Shown here piece by piece: positions 8,579 through 18,132 of a stretch of DNA of 64,000 nucleotides (within the stretch, counting starts at the first letter, position 1; every line of letters begins with the position of its first letter). The stretch lies in NCBI GenBank assembly GCA_902609855.1, contig CACLTL010000002.1:1-64000 (forward strand), read 5' to 3'. The position numbers were made by a program, and so were the translations under genes. Under the pieces are notes generated by a model, which saw only the letters and a program-made list of their open reading frames with translations, was not told the origin of the DNA and made no database searches. This DNA comes from an uncultured Pelagibacteraceae bacterium (lineage in GTDB: Bacteria; Pseudomonadota; Alphaproteobacteria; Pelagibacterales; Pelagibacteraceae).

Positions 8579-9442
8579 TCAAGTCTTGCTATGTTTTTTG
8601 TCAAAACTCTTCAATATTATTGCTGAAATAATGACCGCTCCACCTATAAATACACTTATTGGAGGAATCTCGCTCAAAAATAACCACACCCATAAAGGTC
8701 CACATAAAGTTTCCATTAACATAAGCAAACCTACTGTGGCTGAGGCCGTAGTCCTTGAACCAATGGTGATACATATAAATCCAAGTGCTAGTTGAGGAAC
8801 ACCTAATAAAAATCCCATAAAGAGATCGTGTGAGGAAAATTCAAAAGATTTAGATAAAATAGCACCATAAATTAAACTAAAAATTCCAGAGTAAAGCATT
8901 GCTGGAACCATATCTAAATTAGAATTTTTTCGAATTATCATAACGTAAATTGCAAAATTAATCGGAATAACTAGTGCTACTAAATTACCAAATAAAGATC
9001 CTGTTGAAATTGAGTCTCCAACCATAATTAGAATTCCGCTCATAGCTAAAAAAATTGAGGATGATCCAATTAAAGAAACTTTTTCTTTCAGATAAAGAAA
9101 TCCAAAAATTGCTAAAAACATTGTCTGAGTGCTTATTATAAATACGACATTAGCTACAGTCGTATTATTCATAGCAATAATAAAAGCAACAAAGCTAAAA
9201 GACATTACAAAGCCTCCTAGGATACCAGGAATTCCTGAGACCCTAATAACCTGAAAGACTTTATTTTTGTAAGTAAGTGATAAAAATAAAATGAGGGCGA
9301 TTATGAAAAAAAATGATCTTAAAAATAATATTTGCCAAACATTGGCTTCTTGAAATGATCTGACAATAAAGCCTCCCCAACTTAAACAAAATCCTCCAAA
9401 CAAAAGAAGGATGTATCCAGGAATTTTATAAAGAAACTTCAT
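8579..9442 (-). CDS. DMT superfamily transporter (EamA domains)
   Basis: A 287-residue integral membrane protein with about ten hydrophobic segments in two repeats of five, the layout of EamA/DMT transporters. The sequence G-G-F-V-M-S-F-S-F-V-A-F-I-I-A-M-N opens the third segment pair, and the glycine-rich G-F-L-L-G-V-P-Q-L-A-L-G matches the second EamA repeat. The family exports or imports small metabolites such as amino acids; the substrate cannot be deduced. It directly follows the MATE gene on the same strand with no gap, so the two are likely co-transcribed. The glycine riboswitch leader begins about 50 bases downstream, so this gene lies upstream of, and outside, the riboswitch-controlled unit. 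Confidence 0.85.
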   Translation of the reverse strand: MKFLYKIPGYILLLFGGFCLSWGGFIVRSFQEANVWQILFLRSFFFIIALILFLSLTYKNKVFQVIRVSGIPGILGGFVMSFSFVAFIIAMNNTTVANVVFIISTQTMFLAIFGFLYLKEKVSLIGSSSIFLAMSGILIMVGDSISTGSLFGNLVALVIPINFAIYVMIIRKNSNLDMVPAMLYSGIFSLIYGAILSKSFEFSSHDLFMGFLLGVPQLALGFICITIGSRTTASATVGLLMLMETLCGPLWVWLFLSEIPPISVFIGGAVIISAIILKSFDKKHSKT

Positions 9443-10768
9443 TTAAAACCTTCTTAAGATTTTATTAAAATAAAATTTTAATGTTAAAGACCTAAATATC
9501 ATAAAACACATTAAGGAAAACCATAATCCGTGATTACCAAAATATTTAGTCAAATAAATAGATATAAAAATAAAACTCACAACAGAAATTATCATGGCAT
9601 TTCTCATTTCTTTTGTTTGTGAAGCGCCTATAAAGATGCCATCAAGCTGGTAGCAGAAAGAAGCAACAGGCGGAATTATAATAACCCATAAAAAATGTTT
9701 ATAGGAAATAAATCTTAATAATTCTATATCTGTAATGATATTTATTATTTGTTTAAAAAAGATTATGTAAACAAATGAAACTAGTAATGCAGTAATAAAA
9801 CTTATTTGAATAGAGTTTTTTACAATAGATAAAAAAGAATTTTTAATTTTTCTGCCAATAGTAAATCCTACCATACCTTCTGTAGAAAATGCAAAAGCAT
9901 CTAAAAAGAAAGCAGCTAATATTATAAACTGCATTAATATAGTATTTACAGCCAAATAATCTTCGCCAAGTTTTGAACCTAAATATGTAACCCATAGAAA
10001 TGAGAAAGTTAAAAATATGGTTCTTATAAAAATGTCTAAATTGATATTAAATAATTTTAATAGCTTTGTTTTAACAGCGATTTTTTCAAATCTAGGTATT
10101 ATTTTAAATTTTTTGATTATAAATCGGTGAGTAAATAAAATGAAAATTATTGCTGTTGAAAAACTTGCAAGTAGAGTACCCAGAGCAACACCAAATATAT
10201 CTAAATTGTAAGATAATACTAAAATGGAACTAAAAACTATATTCAAAATAGATTGAGTTACTATCATAATGCTTGATACCTTAGTTTTTTGTAGTCCAAG
10301 ATAAAATCCAACTAAAATATATATTACTAGCTCTGCTGGAACTGAAAAAATCCTTACATTTAAATAAGTGTTAATTAATTTTTGTGTCTCTTCAGAAGTA
10401 TTAAAAAAATATTCAATAGAAATATTAATTAATGGTTTTAAAATTATAATAACTAGTGCTATCATTATAGCGATTGAAAAATTCCTTAATAATGTCCTTA
10501 CAATTTCTCTGTAGTCACCCCTACCGTAAGCTTGTGAAACTATTCCTACAGTTCCCATCCTTAAAAAACCAAAACTCCAAATTACCATCGTCATTACTGA
10601 TGTAGCGATACTTGTTGCAGCTAAATATTTTGTTTCTCCCAGATTTCCCATTAGACCGGTATCCACAATCCCAACTAAAGGGATGGCCAAGTTTGAAAAA
10701 AACACTGGAATGGACAATAAGAAGATTTGTTTTTTTGAAAATTTTGTTGAAAATTTAGGTAATTTCAT
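9443..10768 (-). CDS. MATE family efflux transporter
   Basis: A 441-residue protein with about twelve membrane segments. The N-terminal S-I-P-V-F-F-S-N-L-A-I-P-L-V-G-I-V-D-T block with the following L-A-A-T-S-I-A-T and R-M-G-T-V-G-I-V-S-Q-A-Y-G-R-G-D segment is characteristic of MATE transporters close to the DinF branch. MATE proteins export cationic drugs or metabolites using sodium or proton gradients. It is the first gene of a two-gene unit with an EamA transporter. It is divergent from the TerC/YjbE gene, sharing a 49-base intergenic region with a perfect inverted repeat. Confidence 0.88.
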   Translation of the reverse strand: MKLPKFSTKFSKKQIFLLSIPVFFSNLAIPLVGIVDTGLMGNLGETKYLAATSIATSVMTMVIWSFGFLRMGTVGIVSQAYGRGDYREIVRTLLRNFSIAIMIALVIIILKPLINISIEYFFNTSEETQKLINTYLNVRIFSVPAELVIYILVGFYLGLQKTKVSSIMIVTQSILNIVFSSILVLSYNLDIFGVALGTLLASFSTAIIFILFTHRFIIKKFKIIPRFEKIAVKTKLLKLFNINLDIFIRTIFLTFSFLWVTYLGSKLGEDYLAVNTILMQFIILAAFFLDAFAFSTEGMVGFTIGRKIKNSFLSIVKNSIQISFITALLVSFVYIIFFKQIINIITDIELLRFISYKHFLWVIIIPPVASFCYQLDGIFIGASQTKEMRNAMIISVVSFIFISIYLTKYFGNHGLWFSLMCFMIFRSLTLKFYFNKILRRF

Positions 10769-10782
10769 TTTTCTGCTTTAAA

Positions 10783-10804
10783 GTATATAATTAAGCTTAT
10801 ATAC
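10783..10804. promoter_or_regulatory. Inverted repeat and -10 box in MATE/TerC divergent promoter region
   Basis: GTATATAA (10783-10790) and TTATATAC (10797-10804) form a perfect 8-bp inverted repeat around TTAAGC. It includes a perfect TATAAT at 10786-10791 on the plus strand, about 27 bases before the TerC start. On the minus strand the mirrored TATAAG could serve the MATE gene. No good -35 box is visible. It is either a bidirectional promoter core or an operator. Confidence 0.4.
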
Positions 10805-10817
10805 ACCTCTTAGGACA

Positions 10818-11438
10818 ATGTTAGAGCAATTATTAATCACTTTTCAAATACTTATAATTGACGTCGTAATGGCAGCTGATAATGCCATCATAATAGGTAT
10901 TATTGCCGCTAACTTTGCACCTGATAATAGAAAAAAAATTATCGCATTAGGTGTGGCTGGAGCTTTTATTTTCAGAATATTTTTTGCAACAGGAGCAAAT
11001 TATATATTTGAATTTCCTTGGGTAAAAATATTAGGTGGTGTTCTTTTAATTTGGGTTATAAATAACTTAAGGCAAGATTTCTTTGGGCTTAATAAAGTAA
11101 GATCTCCTCAATTAAAATCTAAAGAACCAAAAAGTTTTGCTACTGGCGTATATCAAGTTTTAATTGCTGACTTAACTTTGAGTTTTGATAACGTGTTAGC
11201 TGTAGTAGCTGCTTCTAAAGGCAATTTTCATATTATGGTAATTGGTCTTTTATTATCCGTATTCCTAATTGCTACACTAGCAAGTTACTTTGCAGACTTT
11301 ATCAGAAGACATAAATGGCTTGGTTACCTAGGATTATTCGTAATTTTGATAATAGCATTACAATTAATAATTGGTGGTCTAGTAAACTACGAAGTTCTAT
11401 CAATTAACGAAAAGTTTAAGTTCTTGTTTGCGATATGA
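10818..11438 (+). CDS. TerC/YjbE family integral membrane protein
   Basis: A 206-residue membrane protein with about six to seven segments. The two family signatures are visible: D-V-V-M-A-A-D-N-A-I-I-I-G (about residues 15-27) and A-D-L-T-L-S-F-D-N-V-L-A-V (about 115-127). The paired aspartate-asparagine motifs in membrane segments are typical of TerC-type proteins, which include manganese/calcium exporters and proteins that metallate secreted enzymes. YjbE-type members are often preceded by a yybP-ykoY manganese riboswitch; the leader here is too short for one. The stop overlaps the start of the next flavoprotein gene (ATGA). Confidence 0.85.
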   Translation: MLEQLLITFQILIIDVVMAADNAIIIGIIAANFAPDNRKKIIALGVAGAFIFRIFFATGANYIFEFPWVKILGGVLLIWVINNLRQDFFGLNKVRSPQLKSKEPKSFATGVYQVLIADLTLSFDNVLAVVAASKGNFHIMVIGLLLSVFLIATLASYFADFIRRHKWLGYLGLFVILIIALQLIIGGLVNYEVLSINEKFKFLFAI

Positions 11439-12397
11439 TAGATTTTTGCATTTTAGGGTCAGGCATTGCTGGCTCTACAGTAGCAAATCTTTTATCTAAA
11501 AAATACTCAGTACATGTCTTTGATAAAGCAAGGGGTCCCGGGGGAAGATCATCAAATAAAAGATTTAAAAATAATTTAAGCTTTGATCATGGAGTTCAAT
11601 ATATATCTCCAAAATCAAAAACATTTATTAAATATATTCATAAGCTTCATAAGAATAAAATATTAAAAAATTGGGACGATAATCATTTAGATTTTACTTT
11701 TGAGAAAAAACCTTTTTCGAAAAAATATATAGGTAGAAAGGCAAATAATGATATTGTTAAATATAATTTAAGAAATATCAAACAATCATTCGCAGCACCT
11801 ATTGAAAAAATTAATTTTAAAAAATATTTTTGGGAAATTACTTTAAAAAATAAATCAATACATCAGTTTAAATCACTCATAATTACTTGTCCTTTTCCTC
11901 AATTAAAAAAGTTAGCAAAGAATTATTTAGATAAAAATATACTTAAACTGAAAGTTCAAATGCAACCTAATATTACGGTCATGCTGGCTTTAAAAAATCA
12001 AAAAAATCTTCCTATTAGTTCAATAAAATTTAATGATGACATTTTAGCGTGGGCCGCTAATGAAAATAGTAAAAAGAGATTTAAGTCAAATATAAATTTA
12101 TGGACACTACAAGCTACGCTTAAATGGTCAAAAAAAACTATTAACAAATATAAAAATAATAAATCAATTATGAGTCAATTAATTACACGCTTTATAAAAT
12201 TAACAGGATTTGAAAAAAATAAAATAATTTTTAAACGAATTCATGGTTGGAAATATTCGTATAATTATGAGAAAACACCTTACTTAAGTATTTGGAATAA
12301 AAAAATTAACTTAGGTGTTTGTGGAGATTGGTTTAATGGTCCGAAAGTTGAAAATGCTTGGCTAAGCGCTAATGATCTTGCAAAAAAAATTAAATAA
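11435..12397 (+). CDS. Renalase-like FAD-dependent oxidoreductase
   Basis: A 320-residue flavoprotein. The N-terminus has C-I-L-G-S-G-I-A-G-S-T-V-A (FAD-binding GxGxxG at about residues 7-12), then V-F-D-K-A-R-G-P-G-G-R-S-S and F-D-H-G-V-Q-Y, which match the renalase/amine oxidase group. The C-terminus has L-G-V-C-G-D-W-F-N-G-P-K-V-E-N-A-W-L-S, the flavin-contacting end where members carry GDxxxGxxVExAxxSG. The usual final glycine after the serine is Ala here. Renalase-type enzymes oxidise isomeric dihydronicotinamides; bacterial homologues are mostly uncharacterised. Lysine and asparagine are unusually common. It overlaps the TerC gene by four bases and ends against the convergent prpD stop. 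Confidence 0.75.
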   Translation: MIDFCILGSGIAGSTVANLLSKKYSVHVFDKARGPGGRSSNKRFKNNLSFDHGVQYISPKSKTFIKYIHKLHKNKILKNWDDNHLDFTFEKKPFSKKYIGRKANNDIVKYNLRNIKQSFAAPIEKINFKKYFWEITLKNKSIHQFKSLIITCPFPQLKKLAKNYLDKNILKLKVQMQPNITVMLALKNQKNLPISSIKFNDDILAWAANENSKKRFKSNINLWTLQATLKWSKKTINKYKNNKSIMSQLITRFIKLTGFEKNKIIFKRIHGWKYSYNYEKTPYLSIWNKKINLGVCGDWFNGPKVENAWLSANDLAKKIK

Positions 12398-13903
12398 TTA
12401 GAAAATACCCTTACTGTTTTTGGATTTATCTTTTATTGAACTTTTAACTTCAACGTTTAAACCCGTTAAATCTTTAGCTTTTAATTTAGGAAGATTTTGT
12501 ACAAGTTTTAAAAATCGCTCTGACTCTTTTTTAGAAATTATTTTATCAGTTAAAGTTTTGAATTTGTTAATATATTCTTTTCGAGTAAAAGGTCTTTTTC
12601 CTGCTGGATGAGCATCAGCAACATTAATCTCTTCAGAAATTGTGGATCCATCTTTCATGGTTATTGTTACTTTTCCACCAAAACATTTATTATTAGGATT
12701 TGGATCGTGATACTTTTCTGTCCATCTGGCATCTTCTCTTGTTGAAATTTTTTGCCAAAGTTCAACTGTGCTTTTTCTTTGTGCTCTTTGAGGAGTATAA
12801 GATTTCACATGGTGCCACGCTCCATCTTCAAGTGCCACTGCGAAAATATACATTATAGAATGATCTAAAGTTTCTCTACTCGCTTTTGGATCCATTTTTT
12901 GAGGATCATTTGCTCCTGTACCAATTACGTAATGAGTATGATGACTAGTTTCAATTACAATATTATCAATGTCACTAACATTTGAAATCTTTTTATGTAA
13001 ACTTCTCGCTAGATCAATTAATGCTTGGGATTGATATTCTGCTGAATGTTCTTTTGTATAAGTTTCTAGAATTGCTCTTTTAGGCTCATTAACATTTGGT
13101 AATGGAACTGTATATTCTTTGTCTGGTCCTGATAAAACATAAGCAATAACACTGTCCTCCCCCTCGTAAATTGGAGATGGAGCGCCCTCACCTCTCATAC
13201 ATCTATCAACAGCCTCTACCGCAAGCTTACCTGCATGAGCAGGTGCAAAGGCTTTCCAGGTAGAAATTTCTCCTTTTCTAGATTGTCTTGTTGAAACAGT
13301 TATATGTAATGCTTGTTGAACGGATTGATAAATTAGATCAGTTTTTAGATTTAATAAACTTCCTAAACCAGCAGCAACGCTTGGTCCTAAATGAGCTATA
13401 TGATCAATTTTATGTTCATGTAAGCAAATACCTTTAACTAAATTAACTTGCACTTCGTAACCTGTAAGTATTCCTTTAATTAAATCTTTACCATTACATC
13501 CTTTTTGTTGAGCAACTGCTAGGATTGCAGGAATATTGTCACCTGGGTGACTATAGTCTGCTGCTAAAAAAGTGTCGTGATAATCTAGTTCTCTCACAGC
13601 AGTTCCGTTGGCCCATGCAGCCCATTCGCAATCCACTTTAATTTTTGGATTTAAACCAAAGACAGTAGCTCCTGATTTTCTAGAGTGAGCTAAGGCCATT
13701 GCTCTCGCTGAAACAACAGGTCTTCTATTAAATGAAGCGATAGCAACTGAAGCATTATCAATTATTCTATTGATAACCATATCAACTGCAGCTTTATCTA
13801 TTTTTGCTTTATCTGATGCGATCTCTGCAATTTTCCAGGCTAATTGATCTTCTTTTTTTAGATTTGATTTTGATGGATGAACTTTTACTTTTATATCTCT
13901 CAT
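12398..13903 (-). CDS. prpD: MmgE/PrpD family protein, probable 2-methylcitrate dehydratase
   Basis: A 501-residue MmgE/PrpD protein. Recognisable blocks are the N-terminal cofactor-free dehydratase domain with [10 protein letters not shown] (about 108-117), [12 protein letters not shown] and [11 protein letters not shown], and a C-terminal domain containing [15 protein letters not shown]. PrpD dehydrates 2-methylcitrate to 2-methyl-cis-aconitate in propionate degradation. The start abuts the acnA stop, so both are probably in one transcript, and aconitase can rehydrate 2-methyl-cis-aconitate. No methylcitrate synthase or methylisocitrate lyase gene is present in the window. Other MmgE/PrpD proteins act on different substrates, so the exact reaction is likely but not certain. 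Confidence 0.8.
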   Translation of the reverse strand: MRDIKVKVHPSKSNLKKEDQLAWKIAEIASDKAKIDKAAVDMVINRIIDNASVAIASFNRRPVVSARAMALAHSRKSGATVFGLNPKIKVDCEWAAWANGTAVRELDYHDTFLAADYSHPGDNIPAILAVAQQKGCNGKDLIKGILTGYEVQVNLVKGICLHEHKIDHIAHLGPSVAAGLGSLLNLKTDLIYQSVQQALHITVSTRQSRKGEISTWKAFAPAHAGKLAVEAVDRCMRGEGAPSPIYEGEDSVIAYVLSGPDKEYTVPLPNVNEPKRAILETYTKEHSAEYQSQALIDLARSLHKKISNVSDIDNIVIETSHHTHYVIGTGANDPQKMDPKASRETLDHSIMYIFAVALEDGAWHHVKSYTPQRAQRKSTVELWQKISTREDARWTEKYHDPNPNNKCFGGKVTITMKDGSTISEEINVADAHPAGKRPFTRKEYINKFKTLTDKIISKKESERFLKLVQNLPKLKAKDLTGLNVEVKSSIKDKSKNSKGIF

Positions 13904-16579
13904 TTAGTTGGCAAGCATATTTCTTAAAACATACTGCAGAATTCCCCCATTTTTGTAGTATTCAACTTCATTAGCGGTATCAATTCTACAAAGCATTTGA
14001 ATTTTTTTACTAGTTCCATCTTGATATTTAATTTCACAAGTTACTTCTTGTCTTGGTTTAACACCTTTATCAATATTAATAACTGAAACTAATTCTGCTC
14101 CCGTAATACTTAATTTTTTACGGTCAAAACCCTCTTTAAATTGAAGTGGTAAAACTCCCATTCCAATTAAATTTGATCTATGAATTCTCTCAAAACTTTC
14201 TGCTAAAACAGCTTTAATTCCTAAAAGTTTAGTTCCTTTAGCTGCCCAATCTCTTGATGAACCCGTTCCGTATTCTTTTCCAGCTATTACAACTAAATCA
14301 TTGTTTCTTTTTTTGTACTCCATTGCAGCTTCATAAACGCTCATTACTTTTCCATCTGGCTGTAACGTTGTAAATCCTCCTTCAGTGCCAGGTGCCATTT
14401 CATTTCTTATTTTAATATTTCCAAACGTTCCTCTCATCATTACTTCATGATTTCCTCTTCTCGCTCCATAAGAGTTAAAATCTTTTTGTTGTATTTGATG
14501 TTTCATAAAATAATCGCCCGTTGGACTTTCTTTTTTGATACTTCCTGCCGGTGAAATATGATCCGTTGTTACAGAGTCAGCTAACAATAATAGAATTCTA
14601 GCATCATTTATTGGTTTAAAACCTTCTGGTTGGTCAGGCAAATTATCAAAAAATGGTGGTCTTTTTACGTAAGTAGAATTTGCTTCCCAGTTATAAATAT
14701 CACTATCTGTTGTATTAATAGCCTGCCATTCTTTAGGTCCTTCTGAAACATTTGAATATCTTTGTTTGAACATATCTGCATTTAAAGAACTTAACATCAA
14801 ATCTTCAATTTCTTTATTACTTGGCCAAATATCTTTTAAGAAAACATCTTTTCCATCTTTATCTTTTCCAAGAGCAGACTTATACATATCAAAATTCATG
14901 TTACCTGCTAGAGCATAAGCAACAACAAGTGGAGGTGAAGCTAAGTAATTAGCTTTTACATCTGGATTAATTCTTCCTTCAAAGTTTCTATTTCCAGATA
15001 AAACTGAAACAGCGTAAAGATCATTTTTATTTATCGCATCTGATATATTTTGATTTAAAGGTCCAGAGTTACCAATACAAGTAGTGCAGCCATAACCGAC
15101 TAAATTAAAACCAAGCTCATCTAAATATTTATTTAAACCTGCTTTTTCTAAATAATCGGTAACAACTTGCGAGCCAGGAGCTAGAGAGGTTTTTACCCAT
15201 GGTTTAACTTTTAGTCCTTTTTCATGAGCTTTCTTCGCTAAAAGACCTGCACCAATCATTACGCTTGGGTTAGAAGTATTTGTACAAGATGTTATCGCGG
15301 CAATTACAATATCACCATCTTTTATATTAAAGTCAGTACCTTCAACTTTAGCTTCTATAGCCTTATCTCTTTTTGCATTTTCTTTATAAACTTTTGCAAA
15401 AGCAGTTGAGGCTTCTGTAAGTAAAACTTTATCCTGAGGTCGTTTAGGTCCAGAAATGCTTGTTACTACACTGCTGACATCTAAAGAAAGAGTATCGGTA
15501 AACACAACGTCATTGCTTGCCCAAAGCCCTTGTTCTTTTGAATATTTCTCCACCAAGTCAATTGTCGCTTGATCTCTTCCAGATAATTTTAAATATTTAA
15601 GAGTTTCATCATCAACTGGAAAGAAACCACATGTAGCTCCATATTCGGGAGCCATGTTTGCAATTGTTGCTCTATCAGCCAAAGTTAAATTTTTTAAACC
15701 TTCACCATAAAATTCTACAAATTTTCCAACCACACCTTTTTTTCTTAGCATTTCAACAATGATTAAAACTAAGTCTGTTGCAGTTGTTCCTTCTTTTAAT
15801 TTTCCTTTAAGTTCAACTCCAATAACTTCTGGAATTAACATTGAAATAGGCTGGCCTAACATTGCAGCCTCTGCTTCTATTCCACCAACACCCCAACCTA
15901 AAACGGATAAACCATTTACCATAGTAGTATGACTATCAGTTCCAACTAATGTATCTGGATAAGCATATAAATCATTTCCACTTTTTGATGACCAAACAAC
16001 TTTAGATAAATATTCTAAATTTACTTGGTGGCAAATCCCTGTACCAGGAGGTACAACTCTAAAGTTATCAAACGCTTTCTGTCCCCATTTTAAAAATGAG
16101 TATCGTTCGCCGTTTCTTGAAAATTCTCTTTCAACATTTTGATTAAATGATTTTCCTGAAGCATATTCATCGACCATTACAGAGTGATCTATAACTAAAT
16201 CAACTGTAGATAATGGATTAATCTTGTCTGGATTTTTATTTTTATTTTTTACAGCATCTCTCATTGCTGCAAGGTCTGCAATTGCAGGAATTCCGGTATA
16301 GTCCTGTAATAAAGTACGAGCAGGTCTGTAAGCTATTTCAGTGTTTGATTTTTTATTTTTAAGCCAATCTTTTAAAGCTAATATTTGTTTTTTATCTACA
16401 GTTACATCATCTTCATACCTAAGAAGATTTTCTAATAATACCTTAAGTGATTTAGGAAGTTTTGAAATTCCTTCTAATCCATTCTTTTCAGCTTTTTTTA
16501 AATTAAAAATTTTATATTCTTTTTCAGATGATGAAATATTATCTAATGATTTAAAGGAATTTTTACTATTAAATTTCAT
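13904..16579 (-). CDS. acnA: Aconitate hydratase A
   Basis: An 891-residue aconitase of the AcnA/IRP1 type, full length. It interconverts citrate and isocitrate through a 4Fe-4S cluster. The three cluster cysteines are visible: C432 in T-S-C-T-N-T-S-N-P, and C498 and C501 in G-Y-G-C-T-T-C-I-G-N-S-G. V-G-T-D-S-H-T-T-M (about 210-218) and the C-terminal swivel motif G-K-E-Y-G-T-G-S-S-R-D-W-A-A-K-G are also present. It lies just upstream of prpD and three bases downstream of the LysE-family gene on the same strand. No separate promoter can be seen between them. Confidence 0.97.
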   Translation of the reverse strand: MKFNSKNSFKSLDNISSSEKEYKIFNLKKAEKNGLEGISKLPKSLKVLLENLLRYEDDVTVDKKQILALKDWLKNKKSNTEIAYRPARTLLQDYTGIPAIADLAAMRDAVKNKNKNPDKINPLSTVDLVIDHSVMVDEYASGKSFNQNVEREFSRNGERYSFLKWGQKAFDNFRVVPPGTGICHQVNLEYLSKVVWSSKSGNDLYAYPDTLVGTDSHTTMVNGLSVLGWGVGGIEAEAAMLGQPISMLIPEVIGVELKGKLKEGTTATDLVLIIVEMLRKKGVVGKFVEFYGEGLKNLTLADRATIANMAPEYGATCGFFPVDDETLKYLKLSGRDQATIDLVEKYSKEQGLWASNDVVFTDTLSLDVSSVVTSISGPKRPQDKVLLTEASTAFAKVYKENAKRDKAIEAKVEGTDFNIKDGDIVIAAITSCTNTSNPSVMIGAGLLAKKAHEKGLKVKPWVKTSLAPGSQVVTDYLEKAGLNKYLDELGFNLVGYGCTTCIGNSGPLNQNISDAINKNDLYAVSVLSGNRNFEGRINPDVKANYLASPPLVVAYALAGNMNFDMYKSALGKDKDGKDVFLKDIWPSNKEIEDLMLSSLNADMFKQRYSNVSEGPKEWQAINTTDSDIYNWEANSTYVKRPPFFDNLPDQPEGFKPINDARILLLLADSVTTDHISPAGSIKKESPTGDYFMKHQIQQKDFNSYGARRGNHEVMMRGTFGNIKIRNEMAPGTEGGFTTLQPDGKVMSVYEAAMEYKKRNNDLVVIAGKEYGTGSSRDWAAKGTKLLGIKAVLAESFERIHRSNLIGMGVLPLQFKEGFDRKKLSITGAELVSVINIDKGVKPRQEVTCEIKYQDGTSKKIQMLCRIDTANEVEYYKNGGILQYVLRNMLAN

Positions 16580-16582
16580 GCG

Positions 16583-17170
16583 CTATACATAGAACAAAAT
16601 TACGCAAACGATAAGTAAAAAAGACATTGTATAATTAAAATTCTTTATAAATTTATCACTTGTGGCGAATTTTCTCATGTATTTTCCCATTAAACACCAA
16701 GCTGTTTGGCTTCCAACAGCCATTAAAAACCAAACTAAAGTTAAAATTATAGAGTCTCTTAAATAATTGTTTTGCGTATCAATAAATAATGAAATTGAAG
16801 TTAAACCAACGATAATGCTTTTAGGATTTACGAATTGAAACCAAAAAGTATTAAGAAAAGTTACTGGTTTTGGATCAATTTTTTTATCTTTTATTTGTCC
16901 TGCAAAAGATAGTTTATAGGCCATATATAATAAGTAAATTGATCCTAATATTTTAATTGTAGTTTGAATAAATGCATACTTTTGAAAAATAGCTCCAGAG
17001 GTTAATTGTAAAATTATAATTAAAAGTGTCCATCCGATAATTACTCCAAGCATTGTAGGAATAGCTTTTCTAAATCCAAAATTGAAAGCTGTATAAGATG
17101 TCATAATATTATTTGGACCAGGAGAAAACGCGGTCGCAATACCGAATAAAATTAATGGAAAAAGTTGCAT
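16583..17170 (-). CDS. LysE family translocator
   Basis: A 195-residue membrane protein with six predicted segments. The N-terminal G-I-A-T-A-F-S-P-G-P-N-N-I-M block is the signature of the LysE/RhtB family of amino acid exporters, and F-W-F-Q-F-V-N-P-K-S-I at about residue 107 is the second family motif. Substrates in this family include lysine, homoserine, threonine and leucine; this one cannot be assigned. It follows the cytochrome c gene by six bases and precedes acnA by three. A second, divergent LysE paralogue is at 38725-39342. Confidence 0.88.
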   Translation of the reverse strand: MQLFPLILFGIATAFSPGPNNIMTSYTAFNFGFRKAIPTMLGVIIGWTLLIIILQLTSGAIFQKYAFIQTTIKILGSIYLLYMAYKLSFAGQIKDKKIDPKPVTFLNTFWFQFVNPKSIIVGLTSISLFIDTQNNYLRDSIILTLVWFLMAVGSQTAWCLMGKYMRKFATSDKFIKNFNYTMSFLLIVCVILFYV

Positions 17171-17176
17171 TAAAAT

Positions 17177-17626
17177 TTAATGAGGTGCTCTAAACTTACT
17201 ATGGCAGGCTGTGCAATTACCCCACATCAGTTCTTTTTGTATAGCTCTAAGGTCTTCTGCAGTATCAATTGCTTTTGCAAGTTTAATCATATCATCTGAT
17301 GCTTTTTGCATTAAAGCATTGAATTCATCTTTATTTTCCCAAATGCTCGGTAGTGCTCCTGTTTTAAACCCCTCTTTTGCATTTTCAGGAAAATAATCTA
17401 ATAATTTTATATAATTATCTGAAATTTTTTTCATTAAAGGTTTAGCCTCCTCAATTCTTTTAGATTTCAGTAATATAGATATTTTTTTTGCGTTTTGATA
17501 ATTTTCACTAAACATTGCTTTTCTACCTTTAATAATTTCTTCAACAGTTTTAGCGTGTGCAGAAAGAGGAAAGGTTAATGAAAAAATAATAATAAGTGTT
17601 TTTATTATTTTTATCTTTTGTATCAT
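17177..17626 (-). CDS. Periplasmic c-type cytochrome, cytochrome c'-like
   Basis: A 149-residue secreted haem protein. A signal peptide with cleavage after S-A-H-A (about residue 25) precedes a helical domain. The haem-attachment motif C-T-A-C-H lies at the far C-terminus (C138, C141, H142), as in four-helix-bundle cytochrome c' proteins, where the haem motif is in the last helix. Class II cytochromes of this size bind gaseous ligands or act in periplasmic electron transfer. Directly upstream on the same strand is a DUF411 protein, and a cytochrome b561 gene is divergent from that. Class assignment rests on size and motif position. Confidence 0.8.
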   Translation of the reverse strand: MIQKIKIIKTLIIIFSLTFPLSAHAKTVEEIIKGRKAMFSENYQNAKKISILLKSKRIEEAKPLMKKISDNYIKLLDYFPENAKEGFKTGALPSIWENKDEFNALMQKASDDMIKLAKAIDTAEDLRAIQKELMWGNCTACHSKFRAPH

Positions 17627-17631
17627 TAAAT

Positions 17632-18114
17632 TTATATTGTCATGAATACTGAAGATTTCCCATCTTTAAGTTGATAAATAACATAGGGCTCATCTTTATC
17701 ACCTGGCATTCCTGGTGTGCCAATCGGCATTCCGGGCAAAGCTATACCATCAATATCAGGTTGCTCTTTTAATAATTTATCAACCGCTTCAAAAGGGACA
17801 TGTCCTTCAATAAAGTATTTACCCATAATAGTAGTATGACAAGACTGCATTTCGACTGGAATATTATATTTTTGTTTTATTGTATGAAGGCTTCTCATAT
17901 CTGTTTGTTTAACTTTAAATTTTTCTTCTTCTAAAAATAAAACATAACCATAACAACATCCGCACGAAGGAGTTTTAAAAACTTCGACGACTTGTTTGGT
18001 GTTAATATTAGCAAGAGCATCTTTTTTATCTGTGACAAAATTAAAGATATAAAAAACAGAGAATAATAATACTGTAAAAAAAGTTAGTTTGAATATTTTT
18101 CTTTTATACGACAT
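17632..18114 (-). CDS. DUF411 family metal-binding protein
   Basis: A 160-residue protein with an N-terminal membrane anchor or uncleaved signal (about residues 8-27). The DUF411 core follows: K-T-P-S-C-G-C-C with cysteines 51, 53 and 54, then S-C-H-T with C92 and H93, and G-H-V-P and A-L-P-G-M-P-I-G-T-P-G-M downstream. DUF411 proteins are periplasmic, commonly found near copper resistance genes, and thought to bind copper; direct function is unsettled. The gene is five bases upstream of the cytochrome c gene and divergent from cytochrome b561, with only 18 bases between the two start codons. Copper handling for nearby electron carriers is an inference from this context. Confidence 0.85.
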   Translation of the reverse strand: MSYKRKIFKLTFFTVLLFSVFYIFNFVTDKKDALANINTKQVVEVFKTPSCGCCYGYVLFLEEEKFKVKQTDMRSLHTIKQKYNIPVEMQSCHTTIMGKYFIEGHVPFEAVDKLLKEQPDIDGIALPGMPIGTPGMPGDKDEPYVIYQLKDGKSSVFMTI

Positions 18115-18132
18115 AATTAATTATAATTTAAG

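Noticed and set aside
10769-10817. yybP-ykoY manganese riboswitch before the TerC/YjbE gene
   Set aside because: Only 49 bases separate the divergent genes and the predicted leader is about 20 bases, too short for the aptamer; none of its conserved sequence is present.
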